Source of the DNA: Streptomyces sp. NBC_00775
Lineage (GTDB): Bacteria > Actinomycetota > Actinomycetes > Streptomycetales > Streptomycetaceae
Direction: 5' to 3'
Length of the DNA stretch: 64,000 bases
Assembly: GCF_036347135.1 (NCBI RefSeq)
Contig: NZ_CP108938.1
Location: forward strand, 806,001 to 870,000
Numbering within the stretch: position 1 is the stretch's first letter; every line of letters begins with the position of its first letter. The notes under the pieces are model-generated. The model did not search any database and was not told where the DNA came from. It was given only the letters and a program-made list of their open reading frames with translations. This document shows positions 8,331-16,950 of the stretch, one piece after another. Both the position numbers and the translations under genes were made by a program.

Positions 8331-9413
8331 CTAGAAGTTGAACTGGTCGATGTTCTTCGCGTTGAACACGGTCGGCTTGCCCAGGCTGATCACGCCGTCC
8401 TTGCCGATGGTGAAGGAGCCCATGTCACCGGCCTTGAAGGTCTCGCCCTCCTTGCCGGTGATCTGCCCCGAGGACAGCGCCACGGCGGTCCGCGCGGCCA
8501 GCTCGCCCAGCTTCGCCGGGTCCCACAGCTCGAAGCCGTCGACGGTGCCGTTCTTGACGTACTTGCGCATGTCGTTGGGGGTGCCGAGGCCGGTCAGCTT
8601 GACCTTGCCCTTGTACTTGGAGCCGGACAGGTACTGGGCCGCCGCCTTGATGCCGACGGTGGTCGGGGAGATGATCCCCTTGAGGTTCGGGTGCTCCTGG
8701 AGCAGGCCCTGGGTCTGCTGGAAGGACTGCTGGGCGTCGTCGTTGCCGAACGCGACCTTGACCAGCTTGACGTCCTTGTACTTGGAGCCCTTCAGCTCGT
8801 CCTTCATGAAGTCGATCCAGGTGTTCTGGTTCGTCGCGGTCTGCGCGGCGGAGAGGATCGCTATCTCGCCCTTGTAGCCGATCTGCTCGGCGAGCAGCTG
8901 CACCTCGGTACGGCCCAGGTCCTCGGCGCTGGCCTGCGACACGAAGGCGTTGCGGCACTCGGGCTTGGTGTCCGAGTCGTACGTGACGACCTTGATCTTG
9001 TTGGTCATGGCCTGCTTGAGCGCCGTGCACAGGGCGCCCGGGTCCTGCGCGGAGACGGCCATCGCGTCGACCTGCTGCTGGGTGAGCGTGTTGACGTAAC
9101 TGACCTGGCCGGAGGTGTCGGTGGCGCTGCTCGGGCCGACCTCCTTGTACGTGGAGCCCAGCTCCGTCAGGGCCTTCTCGCCGCCCTTGTCCGCGGAGGT
9201 GAAGTAGGGGTTGTTGACCTGCTTGGGCAGGAAGCCGACGGTCAGGCCCTTCTTGGTGGCCGCGTTCGGGTCGGCCTTGCCGGTCGCGGCGGCCGAGCCG
9301 CCCTCGTCCTTGACGTCGTTCTTGGTGGTGCCGCCGCAGGCGGTGGCGGCCAGGGCGAGCGAGGTGACGGCGGCGAGCGCCGCGCAACTGCGACGGATCG
9401 ATGACTTGCGCAT
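8331..9413 (-). CDS. rhaS: Rhamnose ABC transporter substrate-binding lipoprotein
   Basis: A 360-residue lipoprotein. The N-terminus MRKSSIRRSCAALAAVTSLA ends in a lipobox (AATAC) with Cys followed by GG. The mature part is a periplasmic-binding-protein type 1 sugar receptor (VGFLPKQVNNPYFTSADKGG, MAVSAQDPGALCTALKQAM), matching the RhaS group of rhamnose transporters. The start at 9413 has AAAGGA upstream; 23 upstream codons are excluded. Translation follows rhaQ in a rhaT-rhaP-rhaQ-rhaS order known from rhizobial rhamnose importers. Confidence 0.9.
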   Translation of the reverse strand: MRKSSIRRSCAALAAVTSLALAATACGGTTKNDVKDEGGSAAATGKADPNAATKKGLTVGFLPKQVNNPYFTSADKGGEKALTELGSTYKEVGPSSATDTSGQVSYVNTLTQQQVDAMAVSAQDPGALCTALKQAMTNKIKVVTYDSDTKPECRNAFVSQASAEDLGRTEVQLLAEQIGYKGEIAILSAAQTATNQNTWIDFMKDELKGSKYKDVKLVKVAFGNDDAQQSFQQTQGLLQEHPNLKGIISPTTVGIKAAAQYLSGSKYKGKVKLTGLGTPNDMRKYVKNGTVDGFELWDPAKLGELAARTAVALSSGQITGKEGETFKAGDMGSFTIGKDGVISLGKPTVFNAKNIDQFNF

Positions 9414-9524
9414 GGCGGGGTCCTTTACCGGGGATGAGTGGGTGCGCCCCGAAGGGGCGCGGGGAACTGCGCGACCAGCCACGGACGGCCGGCGGCTTTT
9501 CGAACGGCCGATCCAGCGGAGCGC

Positions 9525-10502
9525 TTACGCGGCTTTGCGGCCCGCCCTTGCCAGGGAGATCTGCCGCGCGACCCGGGGGCCGAGCACGGAGACGACGAGC
9601 AGCACGCCGGTGACGACGATCTGCGACTGCGCGGAGACATTCAGGAGGCTCATCACGTTCTGCAGCGCGCCGAGCAGGAAGACTCCCGCGATCGCGCCGC
9701 CGAGCGTGCCCTTGCCGCCGTCGAAGTCGATGCCGCCGAGCAGCACGGCCGCGACGACGGAGAGTTCGAGGCCGGTGGCGTTGTCGTAGCGGGCGCTGGC
9801 GTAGTGCAGCGTCCAGAAGACGCCGGTCAGGGAAGCCATGACGCCGGTGGCGACGAAGAGGATCAGCTTCTGCCGCTTGACGCGGATGCCGGCGAACCGG
9901 GCGGCCTCCTCGTTGGCGCCGATCGCGAAGGCCGAGCGTCCGAACGGGGTGGCGTGCAGTACTACCACGGCGATGGCCAGCAGCACCAGGAAGGGCAGGA
10001 AGGCCTGCGGGAGGAAGGTGTTCCCGAGGCGTCCGGCCGCGAAGTCCAGGTACTGGGTGGGGAAGTCGGTCACCGAGTCCTGACCGAGCACGATCTGCGC
10101 GATGCCACGGTAGGCGGCGAGCGTACCGATGGTGACGGCCAGCGACGGCAGCCCGAGCCGGGTCACCAGCAGACCGTTGACCAGCCCGCACACCACGCCG
10201 AGCAGCAGGCACAGCGGGATGATCGACTCGATCGACATGCCCTGGTTCCACAGGGCGCCCATCACCGAGCCCGACAGGCCTGCCGTGGAGGCGACCGAGA
10301 GGTCGATCTCACCGGCCACCACCAGCAGGGTCATCGGCAGGGCGACCAGCGCGATCGGCAGGGTGTTGCCGATCAGGAACGACAGGTTGAGGGCGTTGCC
10401 GAAGCCGTCGACGAAGCCGAAGGAGAACAGCAGCAGGACGATGAGGAGGGCGCCCACGACCGTGTCCCAGCGGACGGCGCGCGCGAGAGCGGAGTCAGCC
10501 AT
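9525..10502 (-). CDS. rhaQ: Rhamnose ABC transporter permease
   Basis: A 325-residue inner-membrane permease of the RbsC/BPD_transp_2 family, with about nine hydrophobic segments starting at VVGALLIVLLLFSFGF. The permease signature region AGEIDLSVASTAGLSGSVMG is present. It overlaps the upstream permease gene by 8 bp, so the two are probably translated together and form a heterodimer in the membrane. Assignment as RhaQ rather than RhaP rests on operon position. Confidence 0.88.
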   Translation of the reverse strand: MADSALARAVRWDTVVGALLIVLLLFSFGFVDGFGNALNLSFLIGNTLPIALVALPMTLLVVAGEIDLSVASTAGLSGSVMGALWNQGMSIESIIPLCLLLGVVCGLVNGLLVTRLGLPSLAVTIGTLAAYRGIAQIVLGQDSVTDFPTQYLDFAAGRLGNTFLPQAFLPFLVLLAIAVVVLHATPFGRSAFAIGANEEAARFAGIRVKRQKLILFVATGVMASLTGVFWTLHYASARYDNATGLELSVVAAVLLGGIDFDGGKGTLGGAIAGVFLLGALQNVMSLLNVSAQSQIVVTGVLLVVSVLGPRVARQISLARAGRKAA

Positions 10503-11535
10503 GGCGGGCGTTCCTCTTCTTCAGGGCGGAGGCCACGCGCAGCGCGACGATCCGGTCGACCGCGATGGCGAGGATGAGCAGGATGCCGTTGATGGCGAGC
10601 ACCCAGACGGAGCTGACGCCGAGGGCGGGCAGCACACTGTTGATGGAGGTCAGCAGCAGTGCGCCGAGGGCCGCGCCGTAGACGCTGCCGGAGCCGCCGG
10701 TGAAGACGACACCGCCGACCACGACCGCGCTGACGACGGTGAGTTCATAGCCGGTGCTGGTGCTGGAATCGACGCTGCCGAACCGGGCGAGATACATCGC
10801 GCCCGCGAGTCCGGCGAGCCCGCCGCAGACGACGTACGCGGTCAGGATCCGCTTGCGGACCGGGATGCCGGCGAGCCGGGCGGCCTCGGGGTTGGAGCCC
10901 AGCGCGTACAGCTCTCGGCCGCTGCCGAAGTGCTTGAGGTAGTACGCGGTGACCAGCAGCACCGCCAGGGCGATCAGGGCGAGGTACGGGACGGCCGAGA
11001 TGCCGCCGGAGCCGAAGTCGACGAAGCCGCCCGGGAGGTCGGCCGCCGTGATCTGCCGGGAGCCGACCCAGATGGAGTCGATGCCGCGGATGATGTAGAG
11101 CGTGCCGAGGGTGACGACGAGCGCGGGCACCTGACCGAGGCTGACGAGCAGCCCGTTGACCAGTCCGCAGCCGACGCCGAGCAGCACCGCGAGGAGGACG
11201 GCCACCACGGGGTTTCCGCCGCCCTGCAGATAGGTGCCGGCCGCGAAGGCGCTGATGCCGAGCGTGGAGCCGACCGACAGGTCGACGTTCCGGGTGATCA
11301 CCACCAACGACTGGCCGGTGGCGACCAGCACCAGGATGGTCGCGTTCAGCAGCAGGTCCTTGATGCCCTGTTCGGACAGGAACTGGCTGTTGCCCATCTG
11401 GGTGATGGCGATCATCACCAGGAAGACGACCAGGATGGCGAGTTCACGCATCTTGAAGACGCGGTCCACCAGCCGGGTGCCGCTCGACCTGGGCACCTCG
11501 GCGGCGGGAGCGGGGTTGGGCGCGGTCACCGTCAT
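10495..11535 (-). CDS. rhaP: Rhamnose ABC transporter permease
   Basis: A 346-residue RbsC-type permease. After a hydrophilic N-terminus (Pro/Ala-rich, 30 residues) there are about nine membrane segments, with the family signature TRNVDLSVGSTLGISAFAAG. The stop overlaps the start of rhaQ. The ATG overlaps the TGA of a 20-codon ORF (11532-11594) that in turn overlaps the rhaT stop, giving an unusual coupling arrangement at this junction. Confidence 0.88.
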   Translation of the reverse strand: MTVTAPNPAPAAEVPRSSGTRLVDRVFKMRELAILVVFLVMIAITQMGNSQFLSEQGIKDLLLNATILVLVATGQSLVVITRNVDLSVGSTLGISAFAAGTYLQGGGNPVVAVLLAVLLGVGCGLVNGLLVSLGQVPALVVTLGTLYIIRGIDSIWVGSRQITAADLPGGFVDFGSGGISAVPYLALIALAVLLVTAYYLKHFGSGRELYALGSNPEAARLAGIPVRKRILTAYVVCGGLAGLAGAMYLARFGSVDSSTSTGYELTVVSAVVVGGVVFTGGSGSVYGAALGALLLTSINSVLPALGVSSVWVLAINGILLILAIAVDRIVALRVASALKKRNARHG

Positions 11536-11594
11536 ACGGCGGCCCTCCGGGGGATGTTCGGGGTCATACGGGCAGCCCTCTCCATGACTGTCAT
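11532..11594 (-). CDS. 20-codon coupling ORF between rhaT and rhaP
   Basis: The frame reads [20 protein letters not shown] then stop. Its ATG overlaps the rhaT TGA (GCATGA) and its TGA overlaps the rhaP ATG (GTATGA). The sequences at the two junctions are near copies (GGAGGGCCGCCGCATGACAG against GGAGGGCCGCCGTATGACGG), so the ORF looks like the product of a short duplication of the rhaP translation-start region. It may only keep ribosomes moving from rhaT to rhaP; a functional peptide is not implied. Confidence 0.5.
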   Translation of the reverse strand: MTVMERAARMTPNIPRRAAV

Positions 11595-13108
11595 GCGGCG
11601 GCCCTCCCGGTGGCTGCGGCCATCACGGTTTCCTCGGTGGCTTCGGAGCGCGGAATCTCGGCGGTGAGCCGACCCTCGTGCATCACGAGCACGCGGTCGG
11701 CCATGCCGAGGATCTCGGGCAGGTCGGAGGAGATCATCAGGACGGCCACCCCGTCGGCGGCCAGCTCGCTGAGCAGCCGGTGCACCTCGGCCTTCGTACC
11801 GACGTCGATACCGCGGGTCGGCTCGTCGACGATCAGCACCTTGGGGCCGGTGGCGAGCCACTTGGCGAGGACGACCTTCTGCTGGTTGCCGCCGGAGAGC
11901 GTGGAGACGGTGTCGGCGATCCGGGCGTACTTCACCTGGAGCTTGACCGCCCAGTCGAGGGAGCGGCTGCGTTCGGCGCCGCGGTCCATCAGGCCCGCCT
12001 TGACCGTCGTACGCAGCCCGGTCAGGCCGATGTTGCGTTCGATGGACATGTCCATCACCAGACCCTGGGCGCGCCGGTCCTCGGGGACGAGGGCGAGCCC
12101 GGCGGCCATGGCCGTGGAGGGCGCTCCGTTGGTCAGCGTTGTGCCGTCGACCTCGACCTCACCTGCATCCCAGCGGTCGACGCCGAACACGGCCCGGGCG
12201 ACCTCCGTGCGCCCCGCGCCGACGAGTCCGGCGAGACCGACGATCTCGCCGCGCCGGACGTCGAAGGAGACGTCGGTGAAGACGCCCTCGCGGGTCAGCC
12301 GGCGCACGCTCAGGGCGACCTCGCCCGCCTCGACGTCCTGCTTGGGGTAGAGCTCGTCGAGGTCGCGGCCGACCATCCGGCGTACCAGGTCGTCCTCCGT
12401 CATGCCCTCCAGCGGCTCGCTGGAGATCCAGGCGCCGTCCCGCAGGGTCGTGACCCGCCGGCAGATCTGGAAGATCTCCTCCAGGCGGTGCGAGATGAAC
12501 AGCACCGCCGAGCCCTGCTCGCGCAGGGCGCGGACGACGCCGAAGAGCCGGGCCACCTCGCTGCCGGTCAGGGCGGCGGTCGGCTCGTCCATGATCAGAA
12601 CGCGGGCGTCGAAGGAGAGCGCCTTGGCGATCTCGACGATCTGCTGGTCGGCGATGGACAGACCGCGCGCCGGACGGTCGGGGTCGAGTTCGACGCCGAG
12701 GCGCTTCATCAGGGCGGCGGTCGCCGCGTGGGTGGCCTTGTGGTCGATCCGGCCGAACGCCCGCCGGGGCTGACGGCCCATGAAGATGTTCTCGGCGATC
12801 GACAGATCGGGGAAGAGCGTGGGCTCCTGGTAGATCACCGCGATGCCCGCGTCGCGGGCGTCGGCGGGACCGTGGAAGACGGTGGGTTCGCCGTCCAGCA
12901 GCACCTGACCGGCGTCCGGTCGGTGCACGCCGGCGAGCGTCTTGATGAGGGTCGACTTGCCCGCGCCGTTCTCTCCGGCGAGCGCGTGCACCTCGCCGGG
13001 AAACAGTTCCAGGGACACGTCCCGCAAGGCTCGTACGGCGCCGAAGGACTTCGAGATGTCCTTGAGCGCCAGCACGGGGGCCGGTCCCGTATCGGACGGG
13101 TGGGTCAT
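11591..13108 (-). CDS. rhaT: Rhamnose ABC transporter ATP-binding protein
   Basis: A 505-residue duplicated ATPase of the sugar (RbsA/MglA) class. First half: Walker [10 protein letters not shown], signature [15 protein letters not shown], Walker [10 protein letters not shown]. Second half: a degenerate Walker A region ([10 protein letters not shown]), signature [15 protein letters not shown] and Walker [11 protein letters not shown]. It energises rhamnose import through RhaP/RhaQ. GGAG lies eight bases before the ATG at 13108. It is the first gene of the minus-strand rhamnose unit, reading from the promoter at 13180-13209. Confidence 0.92.
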   Translation of the reverse strand: MTHPSDTGPAPVLALKDISKSFGAVRALRDVSLELFPGEVHALAGENGAGKSTLIKTLAGVHRPDAGQVLLDGEPTVFHGPADARDAGIAVIYQEPTLFPDLSIAENIFMGRQPRRAFGRIDHKATHAATAALMKRLGVELDPDRPARGLSIADQQIVEIAKALSFDARVLIMDEPTAALTGSEVARLFGVVRALREQGSAVLFISHRLEEIFQICRRVTTLRDGAWISSEPLEGMTEDDLVRRMVGRDLDELYPKQDVEAGEVALSVRRLTREGVFTDVSFDVRRGEIVGLAGLVGAGRTEVARAVFGVDRWDAGEVEVDGTTLTNGAPSTAMAAGLALVPEDRRAQGLVMDMSIERNIGLTGLRTTVKAGLMDRGAERSRSLDWAVKLQVKYARIADTVSTLSGGNQQKVVLAKWLATGPKVLIVDEPTRGIDVGTKAEVHRLLSELAADGVAVLMISSDLPEILGMADRVLVMHEGRLTAEIPRSEATEETVMAAATGRAAA

Positions 13109-13153
13109 GAGGGGCTCCTCGACGACGCCGGCAGGACTGCCCTCACAGCGTCG

Positions 13154-13165
13154 TGAAAGGTTTCA
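13154..13165. promoter_or_regulatory. LacI-type operator in front of rhaT
   Basis: TGAAAGGTTTCA is a near-perfect 12-bp palindrome with the TGAAA..TTTCA arms typical of actinomycete LacI-family operators. On the minus strand it lies about ten bases downstream of the predicted transcription start, a position where a bound repressor blocks initiation or early elongation. Confidence 0.72.
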
Positions 13166-13179
13166 ATTGGGTTGCCGGG

Positions 13180-13209
13180 ACGTTAGGCAGGTCACCCAGG
13201 TCGCGTCAA
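13180..13209 (-). promoter_or_regulatory. Predicted rhaT operon promoter
   Basis: On the minus strand TTGACG (13209-13204) and TAACGT (13185-13180) are separated by 18 bp, a good match to the vegetative sigma consensus of streptomycetes. The operator at 13154-13165 lies just downstream. Confidence 0.65.
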
Positions 13210-13282
13210 TGGGTTCGTGTCGAAATTTTTCGATGCCCGACGGTCACAACCGAGTCACGGTCAACGGCCTGCGCCGCAGGGG

Positions 13283-13311
13283 TTGACAGCCCTTCGGGGG
13301 GCTCATAGCTT
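13283..13311 (+). promoter_or_regulatory. Predicted rhaI operon promoter
   Basis: TTGACA (13283-13288) is a perfect -35 box; TAGCTT (13306-13311) is an acceptable -10 box with an optimal 17-bp spacer. Transcription would start near 13318, at the edge of the operator 13319-13330. Confidence 0.7.
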
Positions 13312-13318
13312 CGGCTCC

Positions 13319-13330
13319 TGAATCGTTTCA
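13319..13330. promoter_or_regulatory. LacI-type operator in front of rhaI
   Basis: TGAATCGTTTCA is a near-perfect palindrome of the TGAAACGNTTCA type. It covers the predicted transcription start of the rhaI promoter. Together with the site at 13154-13165 it suggests that one LacI-family repressor silences both divergent rhamnose units. Confidence 0.75.
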
Positions 13331-13381
13331 GAGTGAGCTTTCAAGAAGCCCTTTCACATTCGAAGTCGTAGGAGCCCCGAA

Positions 13382-14542
13382 GTGACCGAGCTCGCAGCGG
13401 TGAAGACCGCGCTCAAGACCCAGGCCGTCGAGACGCCGTCATGGGCGTACGGGAACTCGGGAACCCGTTTCAAGGTGTTCGCTCAACCCGGAGTGCCGCG
13501 CGATCCCTTCGAGAAGCTGGACGACGCCGCGAAGGTGCACGAGCTCACCGGGGCGGCGCCGACCGTCGCCCTGCACATCCCCTGGGACAAGGTCGACGAC
13601 TACGCGGCCCTGGCGAAGTACGCGGAGGACCGCGGCCTGAAGCTGGGCACGATCAACTCCAACACCTTCCAGGACGACGACTACAGGCTCGGCTCCATCT
13701 GCCACCCGGACGCGGCGGTGCGACGCAAGGCCATCGACCATTTGTTCGAGTGCGTCGACATCTTGGACGCGACGGGGTCCAAGGACCTGAAGCTGTGGTT
13801 CGCGGACGGCACGAACTATCCCGGGCAGGACGACCTCCGTGAGCGCCAGGACCGGCTCGCCGAGGGTCTGGCCCAGGTCTACGAGCGGCTCGGGGACGAC
13901 CAGCGGATGCTGCTGGAGTACAAGTTCTTCGAGCCCGCCTTCTACTCGACGGACGTCCCCGACTGGGGCACGGCGTACGCGCACTGCCTCAAGCTCGGCG
14001 ACAAGGCGCAGGTCGTCGTCGACACCGGACACCACGCGCCCGGCACCAACATCGAGTTCATCGTCGCCACGCTGCTGCGGGAGGGGAAGCTCGGCGGGTT
14101 CGACTTCAACTCGCGGTTCTACGCCGACGACGACCTGATGGTGGGGGCCGCCGATCCCTTCCAGCTGTTCCGGATCATGTACGAGGTGATCCGTGGGGGT
14201 GGGTTCACGCCGGATGTGGCCTTCATGCTCGACCAGTGCCACAACATCGAGGCGAAGATCCCGGCGATCATCCGTTCCGTCATGAACGTCCAGGAGGCCA
14301 CGGCGAAGGCGCTCCTCGTCGATCGTTCCGCGCTCGGCGAGGCCCAGCGGAGCGGGGATGTGCTGGCGGCGAATGCTGTGCTGATGGATGCGTACAACAC
14401 TGACGTGCGGCCGCTACTGGCCGAGGTCCGCGCCGAGCTCGGGCTGGACCCGGACCCGGTTGCCGCGTACCGCCGCTGCGGGTGGGCGGAGAAGATCGCC
14501 GCGGAGCGGGTGGGTGGGCAGCAGGCGGGTTGGGGGGCGTAG
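13382..14542 (+). CDS. rhaI: L-rhamnose isomerase
   Basis: A 386-residue TIM-barrel sugar isomerase of the RhaI type (the actinobacterial/rhizobial form, unlike E. coli RhaA), converting L-rhamnose to L-rhamnulose. Conserved stretches include TVALHIPWDKV, LKLWFADGTNYPGQ, the metal-site strand VVVDTGHHAPGTNIEFI and FDFNSRFYADDDL. The GTG start at 13382 follows GGAG by nine bases. It is the first gene after the plus-strand rhamnose promoter and operator. Confidence 0.92.
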   Translation: MTELAAVKTALKTQAVETPSWAYGNSGTRFKVFAQPGVPRDPFEKLDDAAKVHELTGAAPTVALHIPWDKVDDYAALAKYAEDRGLKLGTINSNTFQDDDYRLGSICHPDAAVRRKAIDHLFECVDILDATGSKDLKLWFADGTNYPGQDDLRERQDRLAEGLAQVYERLGDDQRMLLEYKFFEPAFYSTDVPDWGTAYAHCLKLGDKAQVVVDTGHHAPGTNIEFIVATLLREGKLGGFDFNSRFYADDDLMVGAADPFQLFRIMYEVIRGGGFTPDVAFMLDQCHNIEAKIPAIIRSVMNVQEATAKALLVDRSALGEAQRSGDVLAANAVLMDAYNTDVRPLLAEVRAELGLDPDPVAAYRRCGWAEKIAAERVGGQQAGWGA

Positions 14543-14718
14543 CGGGCTGCATCGCGTCTGCCGGGTGACGCCGGTTGCAGGCTGCGGGCCGGATGTGGCT
14601 GGTCGCGCCCACGCGGCGGAGCCGCATGACGACGCAGCCCCGCGCCCCTGAAGGGGCGCTCCCCTCGGCCCGCGGCTGAGATATCCACCCTCTTGATCTA
14701 CTAAGGACTGAGAACACC

Positions 14719-16758
14719 ATGGCAACCCATCCCGAGGCCGCCGCTCTGCTGGCACGGTCGCACCGGCTCGGCGCCGACCCCCGTAACACCAACTACGCCG
14801 GTGGCAACGCGTCCGCGAAAGGCACCGATACCGATCCCGTGACCGGTGGTGATGTCGAGCTGATGTGGGTCAAGGGGTCGGGCGGTGACCTCGGCACGCT
14901 CACGGAGGCGGGGCTGGCCGTGCTGCGGCTGGACCGGCTGCTGGCGCTGAAGGACGTCTACCCGGGTGTCGAGCGCGAGGACGAGATGGTCGCGGCGTTC
15001 GACTACTGCCTGCACGGCAAAGGGGGCGCGGCGCCGTCCATCGACACCGCGATGCACGGTCTGGTGGACGCGCCGCACGTCGACCACCTTCACCCCGACT
15101 CCGGGATCGCGCTGGCCTGCGCGGCCGACGGGGAGAAGCTGACCGCCGAGTGCTTCGGTGACAGCGTGGTGTGGGTGCCGTGGCGCCGGCCGGGCTTCCA
15201 GCTCGGCCTGGACATCGCGGCGGTCAAGGAGGCCAACCCGCAGGCGATCGGCTGTGTCCTGGGCGGGCACGGCATCACCGCGTGGGGCGCGACCGCCGAG
15301 GAGTGCGAGCGCAACTCGCTGCACATCATCCGCACCGCAGAGGCGTTCCTGGCCGAGCAGGGGAAGGCGGAGCCGTTCGGGCCGGTCGTCGAGGGGTACG
15401 AGGCCCTGTCCGAGGCCGAGCGCCGGGAGCGGGCCGCGGCCCTCGCCCCGTACATCCGGGCCATCGCCTCCCAGGACCGCCCGCAGGTCGGTCACTTCAC
15501 CGACGCGGACGTCGTCCTGGACTTCCTCGCCCGCGCCGAGCACCCGCGGCTCGCCGCGCTCGGCACCTCCTGCCCCGACCACTTCCTGCGGACGAAGGTC
15601 AGGCCGCTCGTCCTCGACCTGCCGCCGGCCGCCGACCTGGACACGGCCATCGCCCGGCTGAACGAGCTGCACGGCGAGTACCGCGAGGAGTACGCCGCCT
15701 ACTACCAGCGGCATGCCCTGTCCGACTCCCCCGCGATGCGCGGCGCCGACCCGGCGATCGTGCTCGTGCCCGGTGTCGGCATGTTCTCCTTCGGCAAGGA
15801 CAAGCAGACCGCGCGCGTGGCCGGCGAGTTCTACGTCAACGCCGTCAACGTGATGCGCGGTGCCGAGGCCGTCTCGGCATACGCGCCGATCGAGGAGTCG
15901 GAGAAGTTCCGGATCGAGTACTGGGCTCTTGAGGAGGCCAAGCTCCAGCGGATGCCGAAGCCCAAGCCGCTCGCGACGCGGGTGGCGCTGGTGACGGGCG
16001 CGGGCAGCGGCATCGGCAAGGCGATCGCCGAGCGGCTGGTGGCCGAGGGCGCGTGCGTGGTGGTCGCGGACCTGAACGGGGAGAACGCCGACGCGGTCGC
16101 CTCGGCCCTCGGCGGTCCCGACAAGGCCGTCGCCGTCACCGTCGACGTGACCTCCGAGGAACAGATCGCCGAGGCGTTCAAGGCGGCGGTGCTGGCCTTC
16201 GGCGGGGTGGACCTGGTGGTCAACAACGCGGGCATCTCCATCTCCAAGCCGCTGCTGGAGACCACCGCGAAGGACTGGGACCTCCAGCACGACATCATGG
16301 CCCGCGGCTCCTTCCTCGTCTCGCGCGAGGCAGCCCGGGTGATGACCCGGCAGGGCCTCGGCGGCGACATCATCTACATCGCCTCCAAGAACGCGGTCTT
16401 CGCCGGCCCCAACAACATCGCCTACTCCGCGACCAAGGCCGACCAGGCCCACCAGGTGCGCCTGCTGGCCGCCGAGCTGGGCGAACACGGGATCCGGGTC
16501 AACGGCGTCAACCCCGACGGGGTCGTGCGCGGCTCGGGGATCTTCGCGGGCGGCTGGGGCGCGCAGCGGGCGGCGACGTACGGCATCGAGGAGGAGAAGC
16601 TGGGCGAGTTCTACGCCCAGCGGACCATCCTCAAGCGGGAAGTGCTGCCGGAGCACGTCGCGAACGCGGTGTTCGCCCTGACGGGCGGAGAGCTGACGCA
16701 CACCACGGGCTTGCACGTCCCGGTCGACGCCGGCGTCGCCGCCGCGTTCCTTCGGTGA
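14719..16758 (+). CDS. rhaD: Bifunctional rhamnulose-1-phosphate aldolase / lactaldehyde dehydrogenase
   Basis: A 679-residue fusion. Residues 1-400 are a class II (zinc) aldolase of the RhaD/adducin fold, with HVDHLHPDSG and GGHGI supplying metal-binding histidines. It would cleave L-rhamnulose-1-phosphate to DHAP and L-lactaldehyde. Residues ~420-679 are an SDR: NAD motif VTGAGSGIG, NNAGIS and the catalytic YSATK. In this fusion family (TIGR02632 type) the SDR oxidises L-lactaldehyde to L-lactate, which links directly to the lutABC genes downstream. AAGGA precedes the ATG. A TnpB element separates it from rhaB. Confidence 0.93.
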   Translation: MATHPEAAALLARSHRLGADPRNTNYAGGNASAKGTDTDPVTGGDVELMWVKGSGGDLGTLTEAGLAVLRLDRLLALKDVYPGVEREDEMVAAFDYCLHGKGGAAPSIDTAMHGLVDAPHVDHLHPDSGIALACAADGEKLTAECFGDSVVWVPWRRPGFQLGLDIAAVKEANPQAIGCVLGGHGITAWGATAEECERNSLHIIRTAEAFLAEQGKAEPFGPVVEGYEALSEAERRERAAALAPYIRAIASQDRPQVGHFTDADVVLDFLARAEHPRLAALGTSCPDHFLRTKVRPLVLDLPPAADLDTAIARLNELHGEYREEYAAYYQRHALSDSPAMRGADPAIVLVPGVGMFSFGKDKQTARVAGEFYVNAVNVMRGAEAVSAYAPIEESEKFRIEYWALEEAKLQRMPKPKPLATRVALVTGAGSGIGKAIAERLVAEGACVVVADLNGENADAVASALGGPDKAVAVTVDVTSEEQIAEAFKAAVLAFGGVDLVVNNAGISISKPLLETTAKDWDLQHDIMARGSFLVSREAARVMTRQGLGGDIIYIASKNAVFAGPNNIAYSATKADQAHQVRLLAAELGEHGIRVNGVNPDGVVRGSGIFAGGWGAQRAATYGIEEEKLGEFYAQRTILKREVLPEHVANAVFALTGGELTHTTGLHVPVDAGVAAAFLR

Positions 16759-16780
16759 CGCGGGTGACGCGGGTGACACG
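16754..16780. repeat. Short GGTGACNCG tandem repeat at the rhaD stop
   Basis: GGTGACGCG occurs twice and is followed by GGTGACACG at 9-bp period, starting at the rhaD stop codon. The repeats run towards the TnpB right end, so they fall within or next to the sequence predicted to act as guide for its RNA. Confidence 0.7.
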
Positions 16781-16789
16781 GAGACTCAA

Positions 16790-16950
16790 TTGACTGCTCC
16801 CCTCCCTGAAGGGAGAGGAATCCTGGCTCAGGCTGCCTCCTGGAGCAGCGCTCCGGGAGGTCTCACGCCCTCGACACCAGCCGGGTTCAGACCAGCCCGG
16901 ACGAGCATCACGCGGGCGGAGTTCTTGTCCCTGGGGGACACGGTTCCGCA
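16790..16950 (-). ncRNA. Predicted omega (right-end) RNA scaffold of the TnpB element
   Basis: TnpB proteins use an RNA that covers the 3' end of tnpB and the element's right end, with the flanking DNA as guide. Here the 3' end of tnpB is followed by a short hairpin (CTCCCTTCAGGGAG on the minus strand, 16815-16802) and then GTCAA at 16794-16790. The scaffold should end near there; the next bases on the minus strand, TTGAGTCTCCGTGTCACC, would form the guide. The 5' limit of the RNA inside tnpB is arbitrary. Confidence 0.45.
16802..16815. repeat. Right-end hairpin of the TnpB element
   Basis: CTCCC-TGAA-GGGAG, a 5-bp stem with a 4-base loop, lies just after the tnpB stop codon, where IS200/IS605-group right ends and TnpB guide RNAs carry a conserved stem-loop. 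Confidence 0.6.

Noticed and set aside
14701..16779. 692-codon minus-strand frame over rhaD
   Set aside because: Shadow of the aldolase-dehydrogenase fusion; no domain recognisable.
16754..16780. CRISPR-like repeat at the rhaD stop
   Set aside because: Three 9-bp copies without spacers; no array and no cas gene. It is a small tandem repeat.
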